Positions 15,698 to 22,845 of a DNA stretch of 64,000 bases are shown piece after piece. This DNA is from Sphingobium scionense. Its GTDB lineage: Bacteria; Pseudomonadota; Alphaproteobacteria; Sphingomonadales; Sphingomonadaceae. Under the pieces are notes generated by a model, which was given only the letters and a program-made list of their open reading frames with translations, did no database searches and was not told the DNA's origin. The first letter of the stretch is position 1, and the number at the start of each line of letters is the position of its first letter. The stretch spans positions 1 to 64,000 of the forward strand of contig NZ_JACIEU010000015.1 of NCBI RefSeq assembly GCF_014197035.1, given 5' to 3'. The position numbers were made by a program, and so were the translations under genes.

Positions 15698-16570
15698 GTG
15701 CCGACACCTCTAGAAGCTCTCCGCCAGCGTCTCCATCTCACCGTCGAAGACCTCGCGGTGCGACTGAACGTCTCCAAGACACAAGTCCAGAAATGGGAAC
15801 GGCGCTGGGAAGATATCCCCCCTGACACGCTGCGAGAAATGGCGGTCAGCTATGGCGTCAGCGTCAGCTCCATCCTCGGCGAAGAGACGCCGGTAGAGGA
15901 ATGGGGCCGCCACCCCTTTGCGATCAACGAAGAGGAGGAGCTGTACGGAACGCTTCGCCTCACCTTCACGGATGACCAGGAGAATGAGTTCCCGATCAGC
16001 CAAAAGGCTAGGGAATCGGTTCTAGATCAGCTCCGCCGACGTTCATTCATAGATTCCCAGAATAGGCCCGGCAAAGAGCCATGGCTGTACTTCTGGGGCC
16101 TGGATGATCGCATCGCGATCGCGCGCATGTCCTGCGTCAGTGAGATTGCCCTGTTGAGCGACGACGACCGCCAAGCGCCATATTACGCCCACCCCGAGAT
16201 TTATCGCCTTCTGGTCACTGAGAGCATGTACGATGAAGAGCCGATCAAAGTTTTCGGCCAAGCTCTGTCAGAAGCGATGGCGACCCATTTCGACATTCTC
16301 GGCGGGCAAGCCGCAGCAATCCAGCAGGCTACCCACGCATGCCTGATCTTTCGGGACGGTCGAGAACTGTATGCGTCGTGCACCAATGCCGAAGAGGTCT
16401 CACCGCTCTTTCTGCTCGACATGACGAGCAGCGCCATCCCGACATCGGCTTTCCTCCAGATCGAGGACCCCACCAATTACCACGAAGCCTATTTCGTGAA
16501 TTTCGATGCCCTCCGCTTCATCAGCATCCCCTCCGAAGCCTACCATAGGTTCATAGGGTCCGACGACTGA
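15698..16570 (+). CDS. XRE-type helix-turn-helix regulator with unknown C-terminal domain
   Basis: A 290-residue protein starting at GTG. Residues about 1-60 form a Cro/CI-like HTH: LHLTVEDLAVRLNVSKTQVQKWERRWEDIPPDTLREMAVSYGVSVSSILG. The remaining ~220 residues are acidic with mixed alpha/beta character and have no LexA/CI-type peptidase signature (no recognisable Ala-Gly cleavage site and Ser/Lys pair) and no ImmA-type HExxH. It may be the element's repressor, given its solitary position and orientation opposite to the structural genes, but this is not proven. Upstream promoter not defined. Confidence 0.7.
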   Translation: MPTPLEALRQRLHLTVEDLAVRLNVSKTQVQKWERRWEDIPPDTLREMAVSYGVSVSSILGEETPVEEWGRHPFAINEEEELYGTLRLTFTDDQENEFPISQKARESVLDQLRRRSFIDSQNRPGKEPWLYFWGLDDRIAIARMSCVSEIALLSDDDRQAPYYAHPEIYRLLVTESMYDEEPIKVFGQALSEAMATHFDILGGQAAAIQQATHACLIFRDGRELYASCTNAEEVSPLFLLDMTSSAIPTSAFLQIEDPTNYHEAYFVNFDALRFISIPSEAYHRFIGSDD

Positions 16571-16674
16571 GCGTTTGAGCTTGTGACAGCCATCACAGCT
16601 TAACGATTGCACAAATGATATCGTCCATAACGGCGCGGCGCATAACGCGCGCTGGGGGAAAAACTGGGGGTATC

Positions 16675-17280
16675 ATGATTCGGGTAATGATTTGCGCGGC
16701 TGCATTGGCCGCATCGACGGGCGCTTATGCTCAGGGCGACGGCGCCCTGCCAGCCAGCACGCTGATCACGGTGACGCCGAACGAGGAGATCACGTCCAAG
16801 AAGGTCGAGGTCGGCACACGCGTTTCGTTCTCGGTGGTCAATGACATCGTGGAAAATGGCGCCGTTGCGATCCCGCGCGGCTCGCAGGTCGCCGGCACCA
16901 TTTCGTGGAAAACGGGCAAGGCGATCGGCGGCAAGTCGGGCAAGTTCGAAGTGAAGTTCGATAGCGTGAATGTGCGCGGTCGCGACTATGCTCTGCGCGG
17001 CGTTCATCGCCAGGAAGGGAAGGGCAACACGGCGGCGGCGCTGCTGGGCTCGATTCTCGTAAGCGGTCGATCGGCGCAAATGCTGCCGGGCCAGATGGCC
17101 AACGCCTTTACCGCTGAGCCGATCCCGATTTTCGTGGCACGCGCTGCACCTGCCGTTCCTGCAGCCGTCGCTCCGGTCGCTGCGGCCGAGCCGGTATCGA
17201 CTCCATCTCAGCCACGCGCGGCGGCCACGCCTGCACCGCGGCCGATGGTCGACAAGTCGCTGGAGATCAATCCGCGCTAA
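16675..17280 (+). CDS. Exported protein, element-borne paralogue of the chromosomal gene at 61196-61804
   Basis: A 201-residue secreted protein of unknown function. The signal peptide MIRVMICAAALAASTGAYA is followed by a beta-rich domain: KKVEVGTRVSFSVVNDIVENG, AVAIPRGSQVAGTISW and GKSGKFEVKFDSV, ending in a Pro/Ala-rich tail (about 150-190). The chromosomal protein encoded at 61196-61804 has the same N-terminus (MIR..CAAALAA), VKVGDRVNIETAEAVMIGNN, IPAGTPGIAEI and GKSGFIEG in the same order. The 18 nt around both starts, TGGGGGTATCATGATTCG, are identical. The pair probably derives from a host gene captured by the element. Start 16675 is supported by that shared context. Confidence 0.75.
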   Translation: MIRVMICAAALAASTGAYAQGDGALPASTLITVTPNEEITSKKVEVGTRVSFSVVNDIVENGAVAIPRGSQVAGTISWKTGKAIGGKSGKFEVKFDSVNVRGRDYALRGVHRQEGKGNTAAALLGSILVSGRSAQMLPGQMANAFTAEPIPIFVARAAPAVPAAVAPVAAAEPVSTPSQPRAAATPAPRPMVDKSLEINPR

Positions 17281-17319
17281 GCAGCGTATCAATGACGGCG
17301 CCTCGAACAGAGCGCGCCG

Positions 17320-19239
17320 TCACCCCTTCAGCTGGGCATATTTGCTGATCGTTCCCGGCGCCGATTGCTGGCTCTGAGCATAGGCAGCGGCGCCGGCACG
17401 GGTTCCCTCGGCCTTGATGGTGCGATTCACCCCCTGCAACAGCTCCGGCGTGGTGATGCCGTGCCGCGCGTCGAGCGTGAAATACTGGTTCACAGTGGTT
17501 CCGCCCGCCGCACCGCGCAGTAGCTTGTTGGGCATGACGAGGCTTTCCATGCCGGCGGTGAGCGGCGTCGCTGCGAGGCGATCATTCGGGACGATCATGC
17601 CCGACGACGGCGCACGGAACAGCTCAGGGCCGCGTTCGCCGACCAGATAGGTCTTCCCGCCCATGACCGGGCCGCCGGCCGCGCGTGCGCCGGAAATGCC
17701 CAGTGCCGATCCCACCGACTGCAGCGCCTTGCCGACATTGAAGCTGCCACCAGTGCCGTTGATCTGCCCCAGCGTGAACTTCGCCAGCGTCTCCGCGATG
17801 ATGCGGAAGCCCATGGCCTTGAAGTCGCTCCAGATCGCATCGGTGCCACCGCGGAATAGGTCTTCATAGAGCCCGGCCAGCGCATGCAACTGGTCCTCCT
17901 GCTTCCGCTTGAAGTCCTCGGCGATCTTGTCGTTGGCATCCTGGCGCAGGTCCAGATCTCGATCGATCTCCTTGCGGACATTGGAGCCGTCGAAGTCACC
18001 GGCATTGAAGCCGACATCGATCCAGCGCTGTTCCTGGCTCTTCCATGCCGCATCCGCAACGGCACGGGCCTGGTCGCGGGCAAGGGCGAGCCGGTAGGTG
18101 AGGGCGTCGACGGAGGACAGCACGCCCTTCATCTCCAGCATGTCGATATCCTTGAGCGCCTTGCCCGTCTCGATCGCGATGGATCGCACCGGATCGAACT
18201 TGCCCACGATGCGCTCCAGCGTCTGCTGAAGCTCCTGCTGGGCGCGGGCGGCCTCCTTGGCAGCCTTCGCCGCGTCGCGCTTGGCGGATGCATCGGCCTT
18301 GGTGGCGCGCTCGCTCTTGCCCGCCGCGGCAACCTCGGCATCGCGGGTGCGGTTCAGCTTCTCCAGTTCGGTGCGATAGGCGCTTGGCGTGATCTTGCCG
18401 GCCTCGAGCCGATCGTTGAGCTTGCCCAGCGCACGGTCATAGCGCCCGGTCGCGGCGGCGGCCTTATCGGTGGCTTCCGAAGCCTCGCGCTGCAGCCGGG
18501 GGATCGCTGAGCGGCGGACATTGGCATATTGCGCCTGCAGTTCGGTGTTCTGCTCTTTCAGCAGGGCATTGAGGCGCGTCAGCTCGCGCTCCTGCGTGGC
18601 GCCGGCCGTGACACCGAAATTGACACCGCCTTCGGGATCGCCCTGCTCGTTGGCCTGGCGATCGGCCGTTTCGAGGCGCACCTTGGCCGCCTGGATGAGC
18701 CGGATCGTGGCGACGCGCGCCGCCTCGGCCTTGGCAGCCAGCGCGGCCGCTTCGTTATAATGCTGCTGCTCCGCCTGCTGCGATGTCTGGATGGCACCCT
18801 TCGACGCTTCGGTCATATCGTTGATGGCGTCGGTGAGGGACTTGGCGCCCTTGGTGTGTTTCTCGGTTGCGTCATCCTCAGCCAACACGGCGGCGGTCAG
18901 CGTGCCGGCGACCGATGCCGCGGCGAGCAGGGCGGCGCCCCATGGTCCCGCGAAGAAGGATGCGACGGCACCGGCCTTGCCGCCCAGATCCGCCATGGCG
19001 TCGGCAAGCTGCGGTCCCTGTTGCGCCAGGATCGTGAACATGGACTGGCCGCCCGACAACTGTGCGCCAACGTCGGCGAACTGGCGTCCCATCTGGCGCC
19101 CGGCATAGGCAGCCCGCTCGGTGCCCTTTTCCATCGCATCGGTCGCGCGGACGGTGGTCGAAGCCGCCGATCGCATGCGGGACTCGAAATCAAAACTGTC
19201 GGCGCGGAGGCGGACGACGACTTCATCGGCAACGGGCAT
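17320..19239 (-). CDS. Phage tail tape measure protein
   Basis: A 639-residue protein that sets tail length and assists DNA entry in tailed phages. Its start is typical of the lambdoid-type family (VADEVVVRLRADSFDFESRMRSA). It contains AYAGRQMGRQFADVGAQLSGGQSMFTILAQQGPQLADAMADLGG (about 45-88), a hydrophobic segment at 93-118, and long Ala/Gln/Glu/Lys coiled-coil stretches (about 130-340). The C-terminal region has GRAAGGPVMGGKTYLVGERGPELF-type sequence common to this family. It is short for a full-length siphophage tape measure. It starts 1 nt after the gp10-like stop. No minor tail genes follow; instead the next genes are cargo on the opposite strand. Confidence 0.9.
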   Translation of the reverse strand: MPVADEVVVRLRADSFDFESRMRSAASTTVRATDAMEKGTERAAYAGRQMGRQFADVGAQLSGGQSMFTILAQQGPQLADAMADLGGKAGAVASFFAGPWGAALLAAASVAGTLTAAVLAEDDATEKHTKGAKSLTDAINDMTEASKGAIQTSQQAEQQHYNEAAALAAKAEAARVATIRLIQAAKVRLETADRQANEQGDPEGGVNFGVTAGATQERELTRLNALLKEQNTELQAQYANVRRSAIPRLQREASEATDKAAAATGRYDRALGKLNDRLEAGKITPSAYRTELEKLNRTRDAEVAAAGKSERATKADASAKRDAAKAAKEAARAQQELQQTLERIVGKFDPVRSIAIETGKALKDIDMLEMKGVLSSVDALTYRLALARDQARAVADAAWKSQEQRWIDVGFNAGDFDGSNVRKEIDRDLDLRQDANDKIAEDFKRKQEDQLHALAGLYEDLFRGGTDAIWSDFKAMGFRIIAETLAKFTLGQINGTGGSFNVGKALQSVGSALGISGARAAGGPVMGGKTYLVGERGPELFRAPSSGMIVPNDRLAATPLTAGMESLVMPNKLLRGAAGGTTVNQYFTLDARHGITTPELLQGVNRTIKAEGTRAGAAAYAQSQQSAPGTISKYAQLKG

Positions 19240-19240
19240 G

Positions 19241-19654
19241 CTATTTCTCCGTTTCGCGGGTGACGGCGGCTGTCACGAGCCGCGCAACCTTATCCTTGGT
19301 GGCGCGCGCAGCGGGGCGCATGAAGGGGCGCTCCGCCATGACGCCCGTGCCAAATTCGAGGGGGACCGCGTGCGCTGCGGTCGCGCTCACTTCCACGATC
19401 GTCGGATCGTCCTTCGCCTGGCGAACGATGATGCTGTTGTGAAGCTCGTGGAGGTCATTGTTGGGCGGCTCACCGGGCTTGCTGGGCACGTGGTTCTTGC
19501 CCGACACGCTGCCCTCCATGATTGAGCGCTTTGCCTCTTCCTGCAGCAGCCCCCCACCCACATAGAGCGCGCCGCGCACCGCCTCCTTCATCTCAGGCGA
19601 GGCCATCCGCTTGAACTTGCGCAGCACGGCATCGGCGCCTTTCACGTTAGGCAT
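19241..19654 (-). CDS. HK97 gp10-like head-tail/tail completion protein
   Basis: A 137-residue protein with features of the HK97 gp10 family: GADAVLRKFKRMASPEMKEAVRGALYVGGGLLQEEAKRSI, KPGEPPNNDLHELHNSIIV and the C-terminal AAHAVPLEFGTGVMAERPFMRPA motif. Members act in tail completion or joining. Start 19654 is preferred because it overlaps the preceding gene's stop (8 nt); an in-frame ATG at 19693 is the alternative. In ordinary siphophages this gene lies several genes before the tape measure; here it is immediately before it. Confidence 0.75.
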   Translation of the reverse strand: MPNVKGADAVLRKFKRMASPEMKEAVRGALYVGGGLLQEEAKRSIMEGSVSGKNHVPSKPGEPPNNDLHELHNSIIVRQAKDDPTIVEVSATAAHAVPLEFGTGVMAERPFMRPAARATKDKVARLVTAAVTRETEK

Positions 19655-19889
19655 GATGGGTATCCCGGTGGGGATGCGCGCGCGGGCGGACACGATCAGC
19701 GCGGATATGCGTCGGCGCGGGGGCCGGGGCGGCGGACAGTACCTCCGCCGCCTCCTTCGGATGGAACCTGAGCAGCCACGCGAGCTGCTGGGTTTCGGTC
19801 AGGTAGGCTTCCCTCTCAGCGCGGGGCACGCAGCGCGCCTCGGGCGGGTAGCTGGCGGCGATGCGCTGCAGTTCATGCGTCAGGGCCAT
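19647..19889 (-). CDS. Small element protein downstream of the LER-motif chain
   Basis: An 80-residue protein, MALTHELQRIAASYPPEARCV..., with a helical first half (REAYLTETQQLAWLLRFHPKEAAEVL) and a Pro/His/Arg-rich tail. It overlaps the genes on both sides (17 nt upstream, 8 nt downstream). Its N-terminus (THELQRIAASYPPEA) only loosely resembles the RRLxxLER motif of the six upstream small proteins, so I do not count it among them. Function unknown. Confidence 0.55.
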   Translation of the reverse strand: MALTHELQRIAASYPPEARCVPRAEREAYLTETQQLAWLLRFHPKEAAEVLSAAPAPAPTHIRADRVRPRAHPHRDTHHA

Positions 19890-20133
19890 GGTGCATCCTT
19901 CGAAGAATGTCGCGGAGGCGGAGGCGCTCAGCATCCGTAGTCTGCTCGTGAAGAATATAGACGGGACCGTGACGAGCGCCGGGCTTGGGCCAATCTGGAT
20001 CACCCGCGCGGATCGAGGCCACAAACTCCAAATCGTCGTCGCTGATATCGGAAAGGAATTTCGGATTGAGCGGGTTCGCATCAGGCGGAACAATCTTTTC
20101 CAGCGCTGCGAGGCGTCGGGTCAGGTCACGCAT
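19873..20133 (-). CDS. Small protein, member 6 of the tandem RRLxxLER family
   Basis: An 86-residue protein beginning MRDLTRRLAALEKIVPPDAN, followed by an acidic region (DISDDDLEFVASIRAGDPDWPKPG) and a C-terminal helix (DAERLRLRDILRRMHHG). The N-terminal block matches the consensus of the five small proteins encoded just upstream. It overlaps its upstream neighbour by 8 nt. Function unknown; the shared amphipathic N-terminal helix suggests a common partner or coiled-coil contact. Confidence 0.6.
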   Translation of the reverse strand: MRDLTRRLAALEKIVPPDANPLNPKFLSDISDDDLEFVASIRAGDPDWPKPGARHGPVYILHEQTTDAERLRLRDILRRMHHGPDA

Positions 20134-20278
20134 GACAGTCCCTCCCGTTATCAGGGAGCGCCACGATCGCTTTGCCAGCGCGGGCGATAATGGCCCAACC
20201 GCCACACCGGACATGCTGGAATTGTGCGACTGGCTGTTGCTGGCGCTCGAGCCTGGCGAGGCGCTGGCGCTGGTTCAT
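20126..20278 (-). CDS. Small protein, member 5 of the tandem RRLxxLER family
   Basis: A 50-residue protein starting MNQRQRLARLERQQQPVAQF, then VRCGGWAIIARAGKAIVALPD, a short beta-hairpin-like stretch. It is linked to the upstream gene by a 4-nt ATGA overlap. The length is at the limit of what coding evidence can support alone; the conserved N-terminus and unbroken coupling are the reasons to accept it. Confidence 0.55.
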   Translation of the reverse strand: MNQRQRLARLERQQQPVAQFQHVRCGGWAIIARAGKAIVALPDNGRDCHA

Positions 20279-20436
20279 CGTGGATACCTCCAGCATTCGG
20301 GATTGTTGGGGTACATCCGCTCGAGCGGCAGCCGCGCGACAATCTGATCCCACGGCATGTCGGAGAGCGAGGGAAATATTTCGGCCGGTCCAGCAGCTCG
20401 CTCGAGCTTCTCGAGGCGACGGCGGTGATTGCTCAT
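20275..20436 (-). CDS. Small protein, member 4 of the tandem RRLxxLER family
   Basis: A 53-residue protein starting MSNHRRRLEKLERAAGPAEI; the rest (FPSLSDMPWDQIVARLPLERMYPNNPECWRYP) is unrelated to the other members. ATGA overlaps join it to both neighbours. Function unknown. Confidence 0.55.
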   Translation of the reverse strand: MSNHRRRLEKLERAAGPAEIFPSLSDMPWDQIVARLPLERMYPNNPECWRYPR

Positions 20437-20708
20437 GCCACCATTCCCAACCGCCTGGCATCGCCAAGCAAGTCCTCGGCTGACTTTGGGCCGGGCGGAC
20501 GGGGGCATTTGCAGTGAAGAGAGATCAGCCGATCCTCCTCTACGATTTCTTCATCGCTGAGGGCTTCGTCCGCCTCTCGCTTGACCCACAGGCCCAGCAC
20601 AAAATGCTCATCGGAGTGGCTCAATGGCCAGGGACAGGCGCACGGCAACATCGCCGCACGGCACGGCGCCCGTTCCAAAGCCGCTAGGCGGCGGTGCAAC
20701 GCGCTCAT
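20433..20708 (-). CDS. Small protein, member 3 of the tandem RRLxxLER family
   Basis: A 91-residue protein starting MSALHRRLAALERAPCRAAM. It has five cysteines in total, including the pairs PCACP and HCKCP, which could form a small metal site. A central acidic helix (READEALSDEEIVEEDRLISL) separates the pairs. ATGA overlaps join it to both neighbours. Function unknown; the paired cysteines are the most distinctive feature of the family. Confidence 0.6.
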   Translation of the reverse strand: MSALHRRLAALERAPCRAAMLPCACPWPLSHSDEHFVLGLWVKREADEALSDEEIVEEDRLISLHCKCPRPPGPKSAEDLLGDARRLGMVA

Positions 20709-20899
20709 GGCAGAATATCCCCTGAACAAGGCATCAAGCGACCTGTCGCAGTTTGGGCGGGAGGATAGAACGGAGCCAGCGGATCGGGGCCTGCGCTGTC
20801 CATGATGGCCGCATAGAAGTCATCGAGCGAACCAAAGACCTTGCGGACGGGGGATGCCGTCCTTTCAAGCCGATCAAGGCGCCTCCGCAGATTTGTCAT
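20705..20899 (-). CDS. Small protein, member 2 of the tandem RRLxxLER family
   Basis: A 64-residue protein starting MTNLRRRLDRLERTASPVRK, followed by VFGSLDDFYAAIMDSAGPDPLAPFYPP and a short tail. ATGA overlaps join it to both neighbours. No recognisable domain beyond the shared N-terminal helix. Confidence 0.6.
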   Translation of the reverse strand: MTNLRRRLDRLERTASPVRKVFGSLDDFYAAIMDSAGPDPLAPFYPPAQTATGRLMPCSGDILP

Positions 20900-21135
20900 G
20901 CCAGCATGTCCATCGGTTCAACGCTCTGCGCAAATACCCGCGACATCCAGGCCGGCATCCGGCGCAGCATAGTTTCGAAATCCTCTGCTGATGGAATGCC
21001 CGCCACCGGATGCTCCTCACCCAAAGCAACACGATAGCGGGCGACCCCGGCGGCAAACTCCGCCTCGGTCATGCGTCCATCCTGTCGTGCACCGCGCTCC
21101 AGAGCGCGCAGTCGGCGCAAAAGCTCATTACCCAT
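20896..21135 (-). CDS. Small protein, member 1 of the tandem RRLxxLER family
   Basis: A 79-residue protein starting MGNELLRRLRALERGARQDG. The rest is MTEAEFAAGVARYRVALGEEHPVAGIPSAEDFETMLRRMP, which looks helical. It overlaps the DUF5681 gene upstream by 8 nt and the next member by 4 nt. It is the first of six consecutive genes whose products share this N-terminal block. Confidence 0.6.
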   Translation of the reverse strand: MGNELLRRLRALERGARQDGRMTEAEFAAGVARYRVALGEEHPVAGIPSAEDFETMLRRMPAWMSRVFAQSVEPMDMLA

Positions 21136-21547
21136 GACTGGCCTCCAGCGCTGCCAATCGCGATTCGATGTCGGCCGTCTCGATCGCTTTGCGGTGTTCG
21201 GCCAGCATGGCGGCCAGCGCCTGCCCTTCTGCCGGCGTCAGGGCGCCACCGGCAACCGCCGTCATGATCGATGCCAGCGCGGCGGGATGGTCATGGGCAC
21301 CCTCGATCTGGGGCATATCGAAAATGACATGGCGATCTTTCCGGGGCGGCGCGATGCGATCCATGCAGATCCGCATGGCCTGCACATCGCCGGCCAGCGC
21401 CATATCCACCGCCTTCTTGGTCAGCTTCTCAACCTGACCATCCAGCAGAGCTTCGCAGGCCACGGTCGCCTTATGGCGGGTACCCTTGGCCTTGCCCCGA
21501 TTTCCCTTGGCGAACTGGCCTTTGCTGTTTCGGCCCCCCTCAGCCAT
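21128..21547 (-). CDS. DUF5681 phage-associated protein
   Basis: A 139-residue protein. NSKGQFAKGNRGKAKGTRHKATVACEALLDG and EKLTKKAVDMALAGDVQAMRICMDRIAPPRKDR (about 5-70) fit DUF5681, a family found near phage packaging genes. The C-terminal part is helical and ends ADIESRLAALEASHG, echoing the LxxLE pattern of the small proteins that follow. Start 21547 is chosen for its 8-nt overlap with the upstream gene; ATG 21559 is equally possible. A role in packaging is only guilt by association, since no large terminase is present. Confidence 0.65.
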   Translation of the reverse strand: MAEGGRNSKGQFAKGNRGKAKGTRHKATVACEALLDGQVEKLTKKAVDMALAGDVQAMRICMDRIAPPRKDRHVIFDMPQIEGAHDHPAALASIMTAVAGGALTPAEGQALAAMLAEHRKAIETADIESRLAALEASHG

Positions 21548-21971
21548 TGCCAGACTCATCGATGCCGACAAGCGTGGCGTACATGACAGCCGCCGCGATG
21601 TTCCAAAGCTCCTGCAGCGGGCAATGGGGCGGGGCATTGTCGGCCACCAGTTGCCGGGCATCGGCTGGGCTGCACTCACCGCCGCCGATCAGCGCCAGGC
21701 GCACGACATTGGAGATGAGCGCCATCGATGCGCCGGAACGGAAGGGGTTGCCGATCGATCCCTCGCCCTGCTCGACCCGGCCCGACATGATGTGCGAGAA
21801 CAGTTCGAAGATGGGCATGGGCTTCACGCCGAAATAGCGCTGCATCGTCACCATGTGATCGAAGGAGCGCGACATGCCCGTCTCGATCTCCATGATCTGA
21901 TCCGGTCCCAGCTCCATGCGGTAGGTGCCGCCGGCGAAGGGCTGGGCAGCGAGGTAGGTCAGCTTAGGCAT
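21540..21971 (-). CDS. Tail assembly chaperone-like protein (GTA gp10-type)
   Basis: A 143-residue protein. GGTYRMELGPDQIMEIETGMSRSFDHMVTMQRYFGV and the later NVVRLALIGGGECSPADARQLVADNA pattern resemble tail tube/assembly chaperone proteins of the gene-transfer-agent gp10 type. These assist tape measure assembly and sit between the tail tube and tape measure genes. Here eight small or unrelated genes separate it from the tape measure. The assignment rests on pattern resemblance and is moderate. It overlaps both neighbours by 8 nt. Confidence 0.5.
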   Translation of the reverse strand: MPKLTYLAAQPFAGGTYRMELGPDQIMEIETGMSRSFDHMVTMQRYFGVKPMPIFELFSHIMSGRVEQGEGSIGNPFRSGASMALISNVVRLALIGGGECSPADARQLVADNAPPHCPLQELWNIAAAVMYATLVGIDESGNG

Positions 21972-22806
21972 CGGCAGCCTCCCGTGCGTCGACGGGCGTG
22001 ACGGTCATCTTTGCTGCCCGGCAGGCCTCAACCTGTTGCGGAAGCAACCAGCAGCGGTGAGCCTGATACCCCAATTGAAAAACGCCATCGGCATGGAACA
22101 AGCTCACCGTGCCCTGACGATTGTCAGTGCGCTGCACCACATATTTCGCTTTCGTGGCCTGCTTCGCGCGCTCAGCCTCGCCAAAGACATCGAAGAATTG
22201 CATGGGGCGCTTCGCCTCGGGCTGAGGCCAGAGGAAGCCATCGCCGTCAAACCGTGGGATGCGAATATCAGTCAGGCGCGAAACGTGATTGAGGTTCGGC
22301 CACTGTCCAGTGCCGATGAAGCCCCTGGCTTGCTGCTCCGCGGGGGTGATGCTAGCTGCGCCGCCAGGCTTGCTCTGGTTGACCTGATAGACACAAGCGT
22401 TGTTACTCAGCACTCGTTCCAACAGGCTGGTCAACTCAGCAAAGATTTCCGGAATACGTTCCTTGAGATCAGCCGCCAGAACTACAGTCTCCGTAACGGT
22501 ATCCTCATACTGCTTACGGAGCGCCTGGGCCGCATCGCTCTGTGTCCTCTCCGCAAAGCGGCCAGCCAGCGTCTCTTTCCGTGAAATCCAGCGCTCGATG
22601 GCAAATCGCAGGCCCTGCTCATCCTTGCGGGCTTGGTCGGCATCGGCGTCCGAGATAGCTCCGTCCAGCGACTTGGCGTGAGCCAGACCGGCGGCATCGC
22701 TAAGGCGCGCAACTTCCGCATCGATCTCGGCAATGACAGCCTGGATGTCGGTTGCCGTCGCGCGGGGCTTCATCATGGAATGGAAGCGTTCTTCAAGCGG
22801 CTTCAT
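21964..22806 (-). CDS. Hypothetical element protein with long coiled-coil N-terminus
   Basis: A 280-residue protein. Residues about 15-130 are almost entirely helical and charged (DIQAVIAEIDAEVARLSDAAGLAHAK...QALRKQYEDTVTETVVLAADLKERIPEIFAELTSLLERVL). The C-terminal half has several Trp/Phe/Gln-rich segments. It lies between the DUF2213 protease-like gene and the tail chaperone-like gene, the place where capsid or head-tail genes are expected, but it does not look like a major capsid protein. A structural or scaffold-like role is possible; no family recognised. Confidence 0.6.
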   Translation of the reverse strand: MKPLEERFHSMMKPRATATDIQAVIAEIDAEVARLSDAAGLAHAKSLDGAISDADADQARKDEQGLRFAIERWISRKETLAGRFAERTQSDAAQALRKQYEDTVTETVVLAADLKERIPEIFAELTSLLERVLSNNACVYQVNQSKPGGAASITPAEQQARGFIGTGQWPNLNHVSRLTDIRIPRFDGDGFLWPQPEAKRPMQFFDVFGEAERAKQATKAKYVVQRTDNRQGTVSLFHADGVFQLGYQAHRCWLLPQQVEACRAAKMTVTPVDAREAADA

Positions 22807-22845
22807 GATTATCGTCCTTTCTGCCCGATACGGGGCGGGGGAATG

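Noticed and set aside
15469-15828. 119-codon minus-strand frame upstream of the HTH gene
   Set aside because: Its N-terminal half is antisense to the convincing HTH domain and the rest is Arg/Ser-rich with no start signal.
20126-21135. Possibility that the RRLxxLER genes are simple DNA tandem repeats or a CRISPR-like array
   Set aside because: Unit lengths differ (about 150 to 280 bp), DNA identity is limited to the first codons, and the frames are consistently coupled; not a CRISPR array or satellite repeat.
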